NCBI GenBank assembly: GCA_021850485.1 | Contig: JAJZLY010000005.1 | Location: forward strand, 37,139 to 101,138 | Source: Bacillota bacterium | GTDB lineage: Bacteria; Bacillota; Sulfobacillia; JAJZYS01; JAJZLH01 | DNA length: 64,000 nt | Direction: 5' to 3' | Shown: positions 8,669-19,251 of the stretch, one piece after another | How the letters are laid out: every line of letters starts with the position of its first letter | Position numbering within the stretch: position 1 is the stretch's first letter | The notes under the pieces: generated by a model | The model's database searches: none | Told to the model about the DNA's origin: nothing | What the model saw: only the letters and a program-made list of their open reading frames with translations | Made by a program: the position numbers and the translations under genes

Positions 8669-10573
8669 ATGCCACAAGGAGAACGTCAACGCCGGATCCG
8701 GATCCTGGCCGTCTTCGGCTTGTTGCTGGCGGCACTGTTGGTCTGGCGCGTGCTGGCGGTTTCATTGGTCTTGGGTCCACCGCTGGTCCAACTGGGCGAT
8801 CAGTTTCGGATTCGCACCATGCCGGTGGCGGCCCCGCGCGGCGCCATCTACTCGCGCAGCGGCAAATTGCTGGTCACCAGCGAGCCGTCCTTCGCAGCCT
8901 ACTATTTTCGGGTTGGCGGCCCACCCAGCCTGGGCGAACAGAAGACCCTGGAGGCCGACTTGGGGATCACACCTCAGGCCATGACGAAGGCGCTGTTCAT
9001 CTTTTCGACAGAGCCCTCCTTGCCAGTGGTCTTGAAGAGCGGGCTCAGCCCCTCTGAGCTGACGCAGCTGCTGCAGGGTCTGCCTGAGTTGCCAGGTGTG
9101 TTTGTCAATCCGCAGCCAGTGCGCAACGATTTGCTCGGATCAGTGGGCGGGCAGATGATCGGCTACGTCAGCCGGGTGACCGCCCCAGAGTTGGCGGCTT
9201 GGAAACTACCCGGATTGACCGCCGCTTCGGTGGTCGGCCAGACCGGTCTGGAGCTCGCTTATCAGAACCAGCTGTTCGGTCGGCCCGGTGGTGAAAAAGT
9301 GGAAGTCAATGCCAACGGTCTACCAGTGAAAGTTCTCGGCACCACGCCACCTGTGCCCGGTGATTCATTGACCCTGACCATCAGCAAGACGCTGGAGCAG
9401 ATTAGCGCCAAGGCGCTGCTGGCTGATATGGCCATGCTCCGCAAGCAGTACGGCAGCCAGTCGGCCGTGCTGTCCGGGGCGGTGGTGGTGGTCGATATTC
9501 ACACCGGCGCCGTTTTGTCGATGGTGTCTGAGCCCAGCTACAACCCCAACGCCTTTGCCCAGGGCATCTCCACGGCTGCCTACCAGGCGCTGGCCCAAAA
9601 TCCGGGCCTGCCATTTCTGAATCGGGCAGTCCAAACCGCCTCACCACCCGGATCGGTGTTCAAGATGGTGACTGCCATGGCCGGTCTGACCGCCGGCAAG
9701 ATCACGCCGACCTCCACCATCACCTGCTTGCCCCGTTATTGGCGGCCGCCTTACCCATACAACTGGTTGCGGCGCACCTCCACTGGTCCCAATACCCTGG
9801 TCAAGGCCATCGCCCAGTCTTGCGACACCTACTTCTACGCCGTCGGTCACCGCGTCGGCATCAATGCCATCGCCGACTGGGCCCATAAGTTCGGCTTTGG
9901 CCATCCCACCGGCGTCGATCTGCCCGGCGAGGTGGCCGGCGTGATTCCCACTGTCGCCTACTACGAGAAGCAATACGGCTCCTTGTACCCCGGCCTGGCC
10001 TATTCGGTGGCCATCGGCCAGGGGGCGGATGAGGTGACCCTGATGCAACTCGCCCAGTACATCGGAGCCCTGGCCACCGACGGCACCATGGTCAAACCCT
10101 ATCTGGTCCAGCAGATCAAAAGCCCCAGCGGCAAGGTGCTGTTTAACGCCACACCCCAGATTGTGGGCCACATCAGTGCGCCGTTGGCCTATTGGAGCGT
10201 GATCCGCCAGGGCATGATCGACGTCACCACGCCCGGCTCCATCCCAGGCCCGGGCGGCACGGCCGGCGGCGCCTTTGTGAACTTTCCGATGCAGGTGGCA
10301 GCCAAGACTGGTACCGCTCAGCTGCCGGGCGGGGTCAAGGGCGGGCAGGGCTATATGACGTTTTTCATTTCCTACGCCCCGGCCAACAACCCGCAGATCG
10401 CCGTGGTTTCGACCATGCAGACGGTCTCCATGGTCGCCGGCGGCATGATCGCCAGGGCCATCTATGACGCCTACTTCCACCTGCACGACCCCAATCCGCC
10501 CTTCCCCCAGGTTGTCACTCCGACCACGCCGCCCACCACCCCCGCCCAGACGGCCGCAACGGCGGCACCGTGA
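8669..10573 (+). CDS. mrdA: Penicillin-binding protein 2-type transpeptidase
   Basis: A monofunctional (class B) transpeptidase for lateral wall peptidoglycan, anchored by one N-terminal helix (ILAVFGLLLAALLVWRVLAV). It is 634 residues. The dimerisation region starts with APRGAIYSRSGKLL. The transpeptidase domain has SVFK with active Ser 329, the second motif in QSCDTYF, and KTGT beginning at Lys 546. The C-terminus is a Pro/Thr-rich tail. Its last bases overlap rodA, its glycosyltransferase partner. Confidence 0.95.
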   Translation: MPQGERQRRIRILAVFGLLLAALLVWRVLAVSLVLGPPLVQLGDQFRIRTMPVAAPRGAIYSRSGKLLVTSEPSFAAYYFRVGGPPSLGEQKTLEADLGITPQAMTKALFIFSTEPSLPVVLKSGLSPSELTQLLQGLPELPGVFVNPQPVRNDLLGSVGGQMIGYVSRVTAPELAAWKLPGLTAASVVGQTGLELAYQNQLFGRPGGEKVEVNANGLPVKVLGTTPPVPGDSLTLTISKTLEQISAKALLADMAMLRKQYGSQSAVLSGAVVVVDIHTGAVLSMVSEPSYNPNAFAQGISTAAYQALAQNPGLPFLNRAVQTASPPGSVFKMVTAMAGLTAGKITPTSTITCLPRYWRPPYPYNWLRRTSTGPNTLVKAIAQSCDTYFYAVGHRVGINAIADWAHKFGFGHPTGVDLPGEVAGVIPTVAYYEKQYGSLYPGLAYSVAIGQGADEVTLMQLAQYIGALATDGTMVKPYLVQQIKSPSGKVLFNATPQIVGHISAPLAYWSVIRQGMIDVTTPGSIPGPGGTAGGAFVNFPMQVAAKTGTAQLPGGVKGGQGYMTFFISYAPANNPQIAVVSTMQTVSMVAGGMIARAIYDAYFHLHDPNPPFPQVVTPTTPPTTPAQTAATAAP

Positions 10574-11700
10574 CCCTACGCGAACTGCTGCGCGGCTTGG
10601 ACGGCTGGCTGATCGGGGCTGCCCTAGGGCTTTGCGCCCTGTCGGTGGTGACGTTGGCCCTGACCACGCCCAACTTGGTGCCGGGCTCGCCCCTGTATTT
10701 GGCCAAGCACCAGTTGATTTGGGTGGTGGTCGGCCTGGTGGTGATGGCCATCATGATGTGGGTGCCACACACGTTGCTGCGCCGCTTCCGCTGGCTGATC
10801 TATGGGCTGACCCTGGCCATGCTGATGGTGGTCTTGGTGCACGGCCAGTCCGTGCTGGGTGCCCAGCGTTGGATCAACATCGGGCCGTTTCAGTTCCAGC
10901 CCTCCGAGTTTGCCAAACTCGGTGTGATCATCATCCTGGCTGACCTGCTGGAGAAAAAACGGGGGGCGATCCGCACTCTGCGCGACATGGCGCCGGCGAT
11001 CGCCATCGCCCTGGTGCCGATGCTTTTGGTGATCAAGCAGCCAGACCTGGGCACGGCCCTGGTCATCGCCGGCATCTTGGGCGTGTTGCTGTACGAGGCC
11101 GGAGGGTCAGGGTGGAAGATTCTGGCGCTGTACGGTGGCACCGCCGGCTTCGTGGTGCTGCTGGTCTGGTTGCATGTGCAAGCCGGCTTCCCCCTGCCCC
11201 TGCATCACTATCAGGTGACCCGGCTTTTGGCTTTCGTCAACCCCAACGCCGACCCGCTGGGCACCGGCTACAATCTGATCCAGTCTGAGATCGCCATTGC
11301 CTCTGGGCACCTCACGGGTGTCGGCGTGACCGAAATCAGCTCCCTGATCTCGTTCCTGCCGGCTGCGGACACGGACTTCGCCTTCGCCTCACTGGGATTG
11401 GTCGGCGGTCTGCTGGCGATGGTGGCCGCACTCGGCCTGTACGCGGTGGTGGTCGGCAGGACGCTGGTCATTGCCCACCAGGAGACCGATGGCTACAGCA
11501 GTCTGATCGTGCTGGGGGCGGCCGCGCTCTTGACCATCCATGTCTTCATGAACGTGGGCATGGCGACCGGTATCATGCCGGTGGTCGGCGTACCGGCGCC
11601 CTTTATCAGCTACGGCGGATCATCAGTGGTGACCGACTTTGCAGCCTTGGGCTTGATCTTGTCCAGCCGCTTGCACCGGGTGCATCTCAGCTTCCACTGA
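10570..11700 (+). CDS. rodA: SEDS peptidoglycan glycosyltransferase RodA
   Basis: A SEDS-family polymerase that extends glycan strands from lipid II with its partner PBP2. 376 residues, about ten membrane helices, with the family segments GPFQFQPSEFAKL, KQPDLGTAL, TGVGVTEISSLISFLPAADTD... and VPAPFISYGGSS. GTG 10570 overlaps the mrdA stop, giving one-to-one coupling. It ends the shape operon. Confidence 0.96.
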   Translation: MTLRELLRGLDGWLIGAALGLCALSVVTLALTTPNLVPGSPLYLAKHQLIWVVVGLVVMAIMMWVPHTLLRRFRWLIYGLTLAMLMVVLVHGQSVLGAQRWINIGPFQFQPSEFAKLGVIIILADLLEKKRGAIRTLRDMAPAIAIALVPMLLVIKQPDLGTALVIAGILGVLLYEAGGSGWKILALYGGTAGFVVLLVWLHVQAGFPLPLHHYQVTRLLAFVNPNADPLGTGYNLIQSEIAIASGHLTGVGVTEISSLISFLPAADTDFAFASLGLVGGLLAMVAALGLYAVVVGRTLVIAHQETDGYSSLIVLGAAALLTIHVFMNVGMATGIMPVVGVPAPFISYGGSSVVTDFAALGLILSSRLHRVHLSFH

Positions 11701-11789
11701 CGGCCGCCGCAGGCGGCGAGGGAAGGAAGCAACTGGCAGTCAGAAGAAGCATGCGCTAACTTCTGCTGGCAAAGAGGGTGAAGGTCGCT

Positions 11790-12977
11790 ATGTTCCGTCG
11801 GGGCCGGAGCGTACGACTTTCAGCGTTGCTTTTTAGCTTGCTGGCGGCAGTCAGTGCCTGCGGCAATGTTGCAGTTGGCCCCCTCCCAGTGGTGGCAGGG
11901 GACTATCCGGTCCACCCGCTGCTCTCCACTCTGTGCCCGCCGCCTTCCGTTCACACCGTGACCGGCTTTGCTGGCGGCGGCCAGATTCTCGGCTACCAGC
12001 CGGGCTGGGGGATCTTGGTGGGTGCGAACCACCACGGCGGGCCTGGGGCGCACAGTCAGTACCAGCCGGGCCTGTACCTGGTCAATGCGGCCAGCGGGGC
12101 GGTTACTCGCCTGACCGCACTGGCGCTGGCGAACGGACAAAGTGTGCAAGCCGTGATCGGCGATGGTTGGGTGGTCTGGCTGAGGGCTGCCCCGGCCGGA
12201 GTAGGCCCATGGTCGCTGCAGGCACTCAATCTGGCCACCCACCGGCAGCAGACGGTGGACCGTGGGATGGCCGAAACCCGGCCCTTTGCCGCTCAGTTTG
12301 GTCCTCAGCGTCTGACCATCATCGGCGACACGCTGTATTTTCTGCTGGTGACGCCAGAGCGATCGGCGGTGCTGGCCTACGATTTCGCAACCGGCAGCCT
12401 GCGCACCGTGCTGGCGCTACCCGCCAAAGGCGGGCGCCAGATCCTGACCATGGCCGCGACCGCATCAGGTCTTACCTATGTGGTCGGCTCGGCCGCATCT
12501 GCTGGCGGCGTGGCTGCGGGCGAGGTCTACTCACTGCCATTTGCATCCGGCCAATCCATCCCCCTGTTGAAACAGAAAAACGCGGCCTATGCGCTGGCCG
12601 TTGATGGGTCGACCCTGGCTCTCGCTCTATACAACCCGTCGATTCCGTTCCAGCGAGTGCTGCCCTATAGCTCGATCGTACTGTTTCGGCCGGGTGCCAC
12701 CGCCCTGACCGATGTGGCAATCATGCCTGGGATTCGGGGCACCCCTCAATTTTGGTCGCACTATCTGGTGTGGGGGGCGGAGCCGGACCGGGGCGGGGTG
12801 TTGGACCTTGCCACCAACCAGGTCTACGTCTTGCCCAACTTGGGGTTGTTCTTCAGCCTGGGCGTCTACAACGGCATCCTCGGTTGGACCGGCGCCCTCT
12901 TCAAGCCAGCACCCACCGGCTCCAGCGCAGCCGTTACGGTGGTGCAGGACATCTCTTGGTGCTCCCTGGCCGGCTAG
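11790..12977 (+). CDS. Lipoprotein, beta-propeller-like
   Basis: Type II signal peptide: MFRRGR, a hydrophobic core, then lipobox VSAC with Cys 24. The 395-residue mature part has repeated short segments (GGGQILGYQPGWGILV, GDGWVVWLRAAPAG, GDTLYFLLVTPERSAVLAYD) that look like propeller blades. No enzymatic motif is seen. ATG 11790 has GAAGG at correct spacing; an in-frame GTG at 11778 has none. It stands alone between rodA and the RNase gene. Likely an outer-face membrane lipoprotein of unknown function. Confidence 0.75.
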   Translation: MFRRGRSVRLSALLFSLLAAVSACGNVAVGPLPVVAGDYPVHPLLSTLCPPPSVHTVTGFAGGGQILGYQPGWGILVGANHHGGPGAHSQYQPGLYLVNAASGAVTRLTALALANGQSVQAVIGDGWVVWLRAAPAGVGPWSLQALNLATHRQQTVDRGMAETRPFAAQFGPQRLTIIGDTLYFLLVTPERSAVLAYDFATGSLRTVLALPAKGGRQILTMAATASGLTYVVGSAASAGGVAAGEVYSLPFASGQSIPLLKQKNAAYALAVDGSTLALALYNPSIPFQRVLPYSSIVLFRPGATALTDVAIMPGIRGTPQFWSHYLVWGAEPDRGGVLDLATNQVYVLPNLGLFFSLGVYNGILGWTGALFKPAPTGSSAAVTVVQDISWCSLAG

Positions 12978-13077
12978 CCGCGAAGATGGCCTGGCCAGGG
13001 CCAATGATGCATCTGCTGCAAGGATCTGGTACGATCAGGAAGTTAGGTTTGCGCTTTTTGGGATGGGGGAGCACCCG

Positions 13078-14787
13078 GTGGCCACGGTGCGCGAGATCCT
13101 GTTGAACGTCGGCTCCGACGAGGTGCGCGCTGTCGTCTTGGAAGACGGTCAGCTGGCAGAGGTTTTGCTCGAGCGGCCGCAGCAGATGCGGTCGGTCGGC
13201 AACATCTACTTGGGCCGGGTGGAAGATGTATTGCCAGGGATGGACGCAGCCTTCGTCAACATCGGATTGGACCGCAACGCCTTTTTGTACGCCGACGACG
13301 CCGTGCATTGCTGCCAGTCCCAAGAGCGCACGGGTGAGGGCCGACCGCGCATTGAGGAGATGGTGCGGCCCGGTCAGCAGATCTTGGTCCAGGTGGACAA
13401 GGAACCAGTCGGTTCCAAGGGGGCCAAGATTTCGACCGCCATCGGCCTGCCCGGCCGCTTCGTGGTGCTGACGCCGCAGACTGACTTTTTGGGGGTCTCC
13501 AGGCGGATCGAAGACGAAGACGAGCGTGCCCGCCTGCGCGCCCTCGTCGAGGAAAGCCGCCGTCCTGGCCATGGAGTGATCGTCCGCACCGTGGCCGAGG
13601 GCCAAGGGGCGGCAGCCATCCGTGCCGACCTCAGATTTCTGGAGGCGCTGTGGGAGTCGATCCAAGAGCAGGCCGGGCGGGCCCAGCCGCCGGCGCTGTT
13701 GCACCGGGACATGGGCCTATCCGGCCGGCTGCTGCGCGACTTTATGACCGACGACGTGCAGGTTCTTTTGGTCGACAATGCCGACGAATACCAAAACCTG
13801 ATCGAACTGGCTGGCCTGATGTCGCCGGATCTCGCTCAGCGCATAGAGCTTACCGGTGGCGATCTGTTTGGGAAGCGGGGCCTGGACCAAGAGATGGAGC
13901 GGGCGATGCGGCGGCGGGTGTGGCTGCACTCCGGCGGCTACCTGGTGATCGACCGGGCGGAGGCGCTGACCGCCGTGGACGTCAACACCGGCAAGTTTGT
14001 GGGCAAGGAGAACTTGGCCCAGACCATCTTGCAGACCAACCTGGAGGCGGCAGACGAAATTGCCCGTCAGTTGCGGTTGCGGGACCTCGGCGGGATCATC
14101 GTGGTCGACTTCATCGACATGGAGGAGGAGGCGCACCGCCAGCAGGTGCTGGACGCTCTGGAGCAGGCGGTGAAGCGTGACCGCACCAAGGTGCACGTGC
14201 TGGGCATGACCAAGCTGAACCTGGTCGAGATGACCAGGAAACGGGTCGGCTCCGGGCTGGATCAGACGCTGTACTCTCCCTGTCCGTTGTGCGACGGCTG
14301 GGGCAGGGTCGAGTCGGACGAGACGGTGGCCGTGCGCTTGCGCCGTGAGTTGCGCCAACTGCTGGCCGAGACGGCCGAAGAAGCGGTCTTGGTGGAGGCG
14401 CACCCGGCGGTGGCGGCGCTATTGATTGGCCCCGGTGGCGTGGCCCTGAAGACGCTGGAGCAAGAGACGGTGCATACCGTGTTCGTGCGCGGCAGCCTCG
14501 ACCTGGCTCGGGCCGAGCACCGGGTGGTGGCCAAAGGTGCCCGTGCGGTGGTGGAAGCCTTGGCCCGGCCAGTGGTGGTCGGCCAGGAGGTTGAGGTCGA
14601 GATCTCAGCCGCCCATACCACCCAGGCGGCGGATGGGATCGCCCGCATCCAAGGCTACGTGGTGGACGTCGAGCAGGGCGCTGGCCTGGTTGGCCAACGG
14701 GTCAAGGTGAAGATCGTCTCCACCCACCGCACTTATGCCCGGGCCAAACTGGTCTTGTCGGCAGAGGCATCGCCCCGCCCGCTGTGA
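13078..14787 (+). CDS. rng: Ribonuclease G/E
   Basis: Endoribonuclease for rRNA and mRNA processing. The 569-residue product has the S1-like region (GNIYLGRVEDVLPGMDAAFVNIG), the RNase H-like and catalytic segments (TAVDVNTGKFVG, GGIIVVDFIDM) and the zinc-link CPLC (SPCPLCDGWGRV). A C-terminal segment of about 100 residues follows and includes a TRAM-like stretch (YVVDVEQGAGLVGQRVKVKI). GTG 13078 is chosen because GGGGGAG lies six bases upstream; GTG 13087 is an alternative. It converges on the peroxiredoxin gene, with three bases between the stops. Lying before rplU is a common Clostridia order. Confidence 0.92.
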   Translation: MATVREILLNVGSDEVRAVVLEDGQLAEVLLERPQQMRSVGNIYLGRVEDVLPGMDAAFVNIGLDRNAFLYADDAVHCCQSQERTGEGRPRIEEMVRPGQQILVQVDKEPVGSKGAKISTAIGLPGRFVVLTPQTDFLGVSRRIEDEDERARLRALVEESRRPGHGVIVRTVAEGQGAAAIRADLRFLEALWESIQEQAGRAQPPALLHRDMGLSGRLLRDFMTDDVQVLLVDNADEYQNLIELAGLMSPDLAQRIELTGGDLFGKRGLDQEMERAMRRRVWLHSGGYLVIDRAEALTAVDVNTGKFVGKENLAQTILQTNLEAADEIARQLRLRDLGGIIVVDFIDMEEEAHRQQVLDALEQAVKRDRTKVHVLGMTKLNLVEMTRKRVGSGLDQTLYSPCPLCDGWGRVESDETVAVRLRRELRQLLAETAEEAVLVEAHPAVAALLIGPGGVALKTLEQETVHTVFVRGSLDLARAEHRVVAKGARAVVEALARPVVVGQEVEVEISAAHTTQAADGIARIQGYVVDVEQGAGLVGQRVKVKIVSTHRTYARAKLVLSAEASPRPL

Positions 14788-14790
14788 CGA

Positions 14791-15258
14791 TCAGCCTTGC
14801 AAGGCGGCTAGAACTTGTGCCATCGGCGGCTGGTCGGTCGCATCCTTCAGCCACTGGTAGATGAGCCGACTGTCTGGCCCGAAGACGAACACGGCTCGAT
14901 TCGAAACATTCAAGATGCCCGCCACCTCGGGCAGCAGCACGCCGAAGGCCGCTGCCGCCTGACGGTTCGGGTCTGCGAGCAAAGGGTAGGCCAGCGCGTT
15001 TTGGGTGGCGAAGGCCTGTTGCACGAACTGGCTATCGATGCTGATGGCGTACACTTCGGCACTTTGGGCTTGGATCTGATCCAGCACCTGCTGAACCGCA
15101 CTCAACTCGCGCAGTCAGCCGCCGGTGAAGGCCAGGTGGTAGAAGACGACAACCAGACGGTGCGCCGCCGCTCGCTCGGCCAAGTTCACCGTGGGCCCGG
15201 CTCCAGACACCAGCTGGACCTCGGGGCAGGGAGCGCCAACTGTAAGTCCTGTGGACAT
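14791..15258 (-). CDS. Peroxiredoxin with in-frame TGA at the catalytic Cys (candidate selenoprotein)
   Basis: Read through one in-frame TGA (15115-15117), this is a complete 155-residue AhpC/TSA peroxiredoxin of the AhpE/BCP type, reducing peroxides in the cytoplasm. The family normally reads LAFTxxCTxEL; here it is LAFTGG-TGA-LREL, so the TGA replaces the peroxidatic Cys (codon 48). Conserved sequence runs on both sides: FYHLAFTGG before, then ISIDSQFVQQAF, YPLLADPNR, FGVLLPEVAG and RAVFVFGPD. A SECIS-like hairpin follows the TGA. No other Cys remains except Cys 15, so it would be 1-Cys (1-Sec) type. ATG 15258 has GGAGGGG six bases upstream. The alternative is a point mutation of TGC or TGT making a pseudogene. 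The Sec biosynthesis genes are not in this window. Confidence 0.72.
15080..15095 (-). promoter_or_regulatory. SECIS-like hairpin downstream of TGA codon
   Basis: On the minus strand, TTCAGC-AGGT-GCTGGA forms a six-pair stem (one G-U) with a four-base loop AGGT. The loop begins 25 bases after the TGA. Bacterial SECIS elements are short stems within the coding region, roughly 16-37 bases past the UGA, with a G in the first two loop bases; this fits. Confidence 0.55.
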
Positions 15259-15335
15259 CTGCACCCCTCCGATCGGAGCCCAAGAGACACCACTCATTGT
15301 ACGTCTTGGCCGCCGTCTGTGGGCCGATGAGTCGC

Positions 15336-15365
15336 TTGGCTGCTGGCCGGCCGTTATGGTACAGT
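15336..15365 (+). promoter_or_regulatory. Candidate promoter for rplU operon
   Basis: TTGGCT (15336-15341), an 18-base spacer, then TACAGT (15360-15365), 39 bases before rplU and pointing away from the divergent peroxiredoxin gene. Confidence 0.4.
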
Positions 15366-15403
15366 ACCAAGGTCTATGTGCCAGGCGACGCTAGGAGGCC
15401 GAC

Positions 15404-15715
15404 ATGTACGCGGTGATCGAGACCGGCGGCAAGCAGTATCGGGTCAGCCCGGGGGACACCTTGGGCGTGGAGAAGCTGGAGCCGGCCGGGGCCCAAGTGG
15501 TGTTTGATCAAGTGCTGTTGGTGGTTGATGACCAGGGTCAGTCCCGGGTCGGCACGCCCTTGGTCAAGGGCGCTACCGTGTGCGCGGACGTGCTTGGCGA
15601 TAAGCTGGGCAAGAAGATCCGCGGCCTCAAGTACAAGTCAAAGTCCAACTACCGGGTGCACTTCGGACACCGTCAGCGCCACACCATGGTGCGCATCACC
15701 CAGATCGAGGGATGA
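15404..15715 (+). CDS. rplU: 50S ribosomal protein L21
   Basis: 103 residues, full length. MYAVIETGGKQYRVSPGD is the standard L21 N-terminus; the C-terminus has KYKSKSNYRVHFGHRQ and ITQIEG. TAGGAGG precedes the ATG. The stop overlaps prp, the usual L21-Prp-L27 arrangement. Confidence 0.98.
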   Translation: MYAVIETGGKQYRVSPGDTLGVEKLEPAGAQVVFDQVLLVVDDQGQSRVGTPLVKGATVCADVLGDKLGKKIRGLKYKSKSNYRVHFGHRQRHTMVRITQIEG

Positions 15716-16026
15716 TCCGGGCCAGCCTCCGGCAGACGGGGCCGGCGGTGGAGATCGCGGTCACCGGCCATGCCGGAACGGCCGAAGCGGGACGGGACCT
15801 GCTCTGCGCCGCTGTATCCGCTCTGTGTGAGACCCTGGAACGGGGCCTTGGCCGCTACGACCCGGACTCGGAGCGGACATTGGGCGAGGGTTCTTTTCAC
15901 TACCGGGGTAGCCCAGGAGCCGAGGCCAGGGCGTTGGTTTGGACCTTCTGCCAAGGATTGAAGGAACTTTCTGCCGATCACCCACGGCACCTGAGGTGGA
16001 CCGAGACCGATTCCAAGGAGGCGTGA
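15712..16026 (+). CDS. prp: Ribosomal-processing cysteine protease Prp
   Basis: 104 residues. The catalytic His is in TGHAGT (about residue 21) and the Cys in [10 protein letters not shown] (about residue 34). Prp removes the N-terminal extension of L27 in Firmicutes and related bacteria. The next gene here encodes an L27 with such an extension (MDLQRF before AHKKG), so enzyme and substrate are adjacent. ATG 15712 overlaps the rplU stop. Confidence 0.93.
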   Translation: MIRASLRQTGPAVEIAVTGHAGTAEAGRDLLCAAVSALCETLERGLGRYDPDSERTLGEGSFHYRGSPGAEARALVWTFCQGLKELSADHPRHLRWTETDSKEA

Positions 16027-16030
16027 TCCG

Positions 16031-16294
16031 ATGGACCTGCAACGATTTGCGCACAAAAAGGGCGGCGGCTCGTCCCGCAACGGACGGGACTCCAATCCCA
16101 AAATGCTGGGCGTCAAGGCCGGAGATGGCAGTCTGGTCAAGGCGGGAACTATCATCGTCCGCCAGCGCGGCGAACGGCTGAAGGCCGGTGACAACGTGGG
16201 CGTCGGACGCGATTACACGCTGTTCGCCCTGACCGATGGCAAGGTGGCATTCACCCGCCGCGGCGACCGCGGCTTCGTTTCGATCCAGCCCTAG
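16031..16294 (+). CDS. rpmA: 50S ribosomal protein L27 with cleavable N-terminus
   Basis: 87 residues. MDLQRF precedes the mature [15 protein letters not shown]; the Phe-Ala junction matches the Prp cleavage site (LxxFF/F-A). The core [12 protein letters not shown] and [13 protein letters not shown] is typical. AAGGAGG lies ahead of the ATG, four bases after prp ends. Confidence 0.98.
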   Translation: MDLQRFAHKKGGGSSRNGRDSNPKMLGVKAGDGSLVKAGTIIVRQRGERLKAGDNVGVGRDYTLFALTDGKVAFTRRGDRGFVSIQP

Positions 16295-16337
16295 TCAGGC
16301 TGCCTGGATCCAAGGTTTCTGGCACCCGGAGGCTTAG

Positions 16338-18307
<1,970 letters not shown>

Positions 18308-18347
18308 CAGCCGTCGTGTCGCAGCGCTTTCGGGAGGAGGTGAGAGG

Positions 18348-18608
18348 ATGCCAAGAACCTTGTACGTAGGCAATCTGCCCTGGACGACAACGGAAGAAGA
18401 ACTCACGGAGCTGTTCGCCGCCACGTCGACCGTGGTGTCATGCCGGATCATTGTGGACCGGGAGTCCAACCGCTCGCGCGGTTTCGGATTCGTCGAGATC
18501 AGCGACGAGTCAAACGTGGAGACGGTGGTCGAGGCCATGAATGGAGCGAGCGTCGGCGGCCGAACCCTGGTCGTGAACGAAGCCAGGCCCAGAACAGCAG
18601 GTCTGTGA
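18348..18608 (+). CDS. RRM-type RNA-binding protein
   Basis: An 86-residue single RNA recognition motif: RNP2 LYVGNLPW (residues 5-12) and RNP1 RGFGFVEI (about 47-54). Such small RRM proteins occur in cyanobacteria and scattered other bacteria, often cold- or stress-linked; the target here is unknown. A strong ribosome site (GGGAGGAGGTGAG) precedes the ATG. It interrupts the otherwise usual nadD-yqeK pair and is followed by a hairpin. Confidence 0.92.
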   Translation: MPRTLYVGNLPWTTTEEELTELFAATSTVVSCRIIVDRESNRSRGFGFVEISDESNVETVVEAMNGASVGGRTLVVNEARPRTAGL

Positions 18609-18624
18609 TCGAACGGCCGGCAAC

Positions 18625-18655
18625 AGGCGGGTTCTGCGGGACCCGCCTGAGTTCT
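18625..18655 (+). terminator. Candidate terminator after RRM gene
   Basis: AGGCGGGT / ACCCGCCT form an eight-pair stem with an eight-base loop (18625-18648), followed by a T-containing but weak tract. It may attenuate rather than end transcription, as yqeK begins at 18673. Confidence 0.5.
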
Positions 18656-18672
18656 TGATCAAGGGGGAGCCG

Positions 18673-19251
18673 ATGGACCAGACCGCTGCCCGCCAGTGGG
18701 CGGAGTTACGGCTCAGTCCGCATCGACTGGCCCACGTGGCCGGGGTCGCGGCGATGGCCGACGAGTTGGCCTGGCGCGTCGGCGAGGACACGGCCAACTG
18801 TCGGCTGGCGGCCTGGTTGCACGATGCGCTCAAAGAAGAAGACGGCCCCGCCCTGGCTGCCGAGGCAAGTCGGAGAGGGCTGGCGGATGAGTTGCGCTTG
18901 CCGTTTTTGCTGCACGCTTCGGTGATGGGGGCACGGGCGCTGGCCGACCTTGGGGTCTCGGCCGCCGTGGCGGAGGCCATCACCTATCATCCGATCGGAC
19001 GGCCAGGCTTGGGCCAAATCGGTCAGATCCTCTATCTGGCAGATAAACTAGAGCCTGGGCGGCAGTATGATGGGGTAGAGGCGTTGCGCGAGCTGGCCCG
19101 CCAAGACTTGGCCAGCGGCCTTCGGGCCACGGTGCAGGCGATCCGCGACTTTCAGAGTCGGCGCCTGGATCCGCAGCCGATCCATCCCTTGACCGAGCAG
19201 TGGCTGAGTGAGCTGAAAAGAGGCGGACAGCGATCGCACAAGATGTCTTGA
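18673..19251 (+). CDS. yqeK: YqeK family HD-domain hydrolase
   Basis: 192 residues. HD signature: His in RLAHVAGVAAMA, HD in AAWLHDALKEE, His in LLHASVMGA, and Asp in LYLADKLEPGR. Family members in Firmicutes hydrolyse diadenosine tetraphosphate. ATG 18673 has AAGGGGGAG five bases upstream, better than the in-frame TTG at 18655. The end overlaps the rsfS region. Confidence 0.92.
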   Translation: MDQTAARQWAELRLSPHRLAHVAGVAAMADELAWRVGEDTANCRLAAWLHDALKEEDGPALAAEASRRGLADELRLPFLLHASVMGARALADLGVSAAVAEAITYHPIGRPGLGQIGQILYLADKLEPGRQYDGVEALRELARQDLASGLRATVQAIRDFQSRRLDPQPIHPLTEQWLSELKRGGQRSHKMS

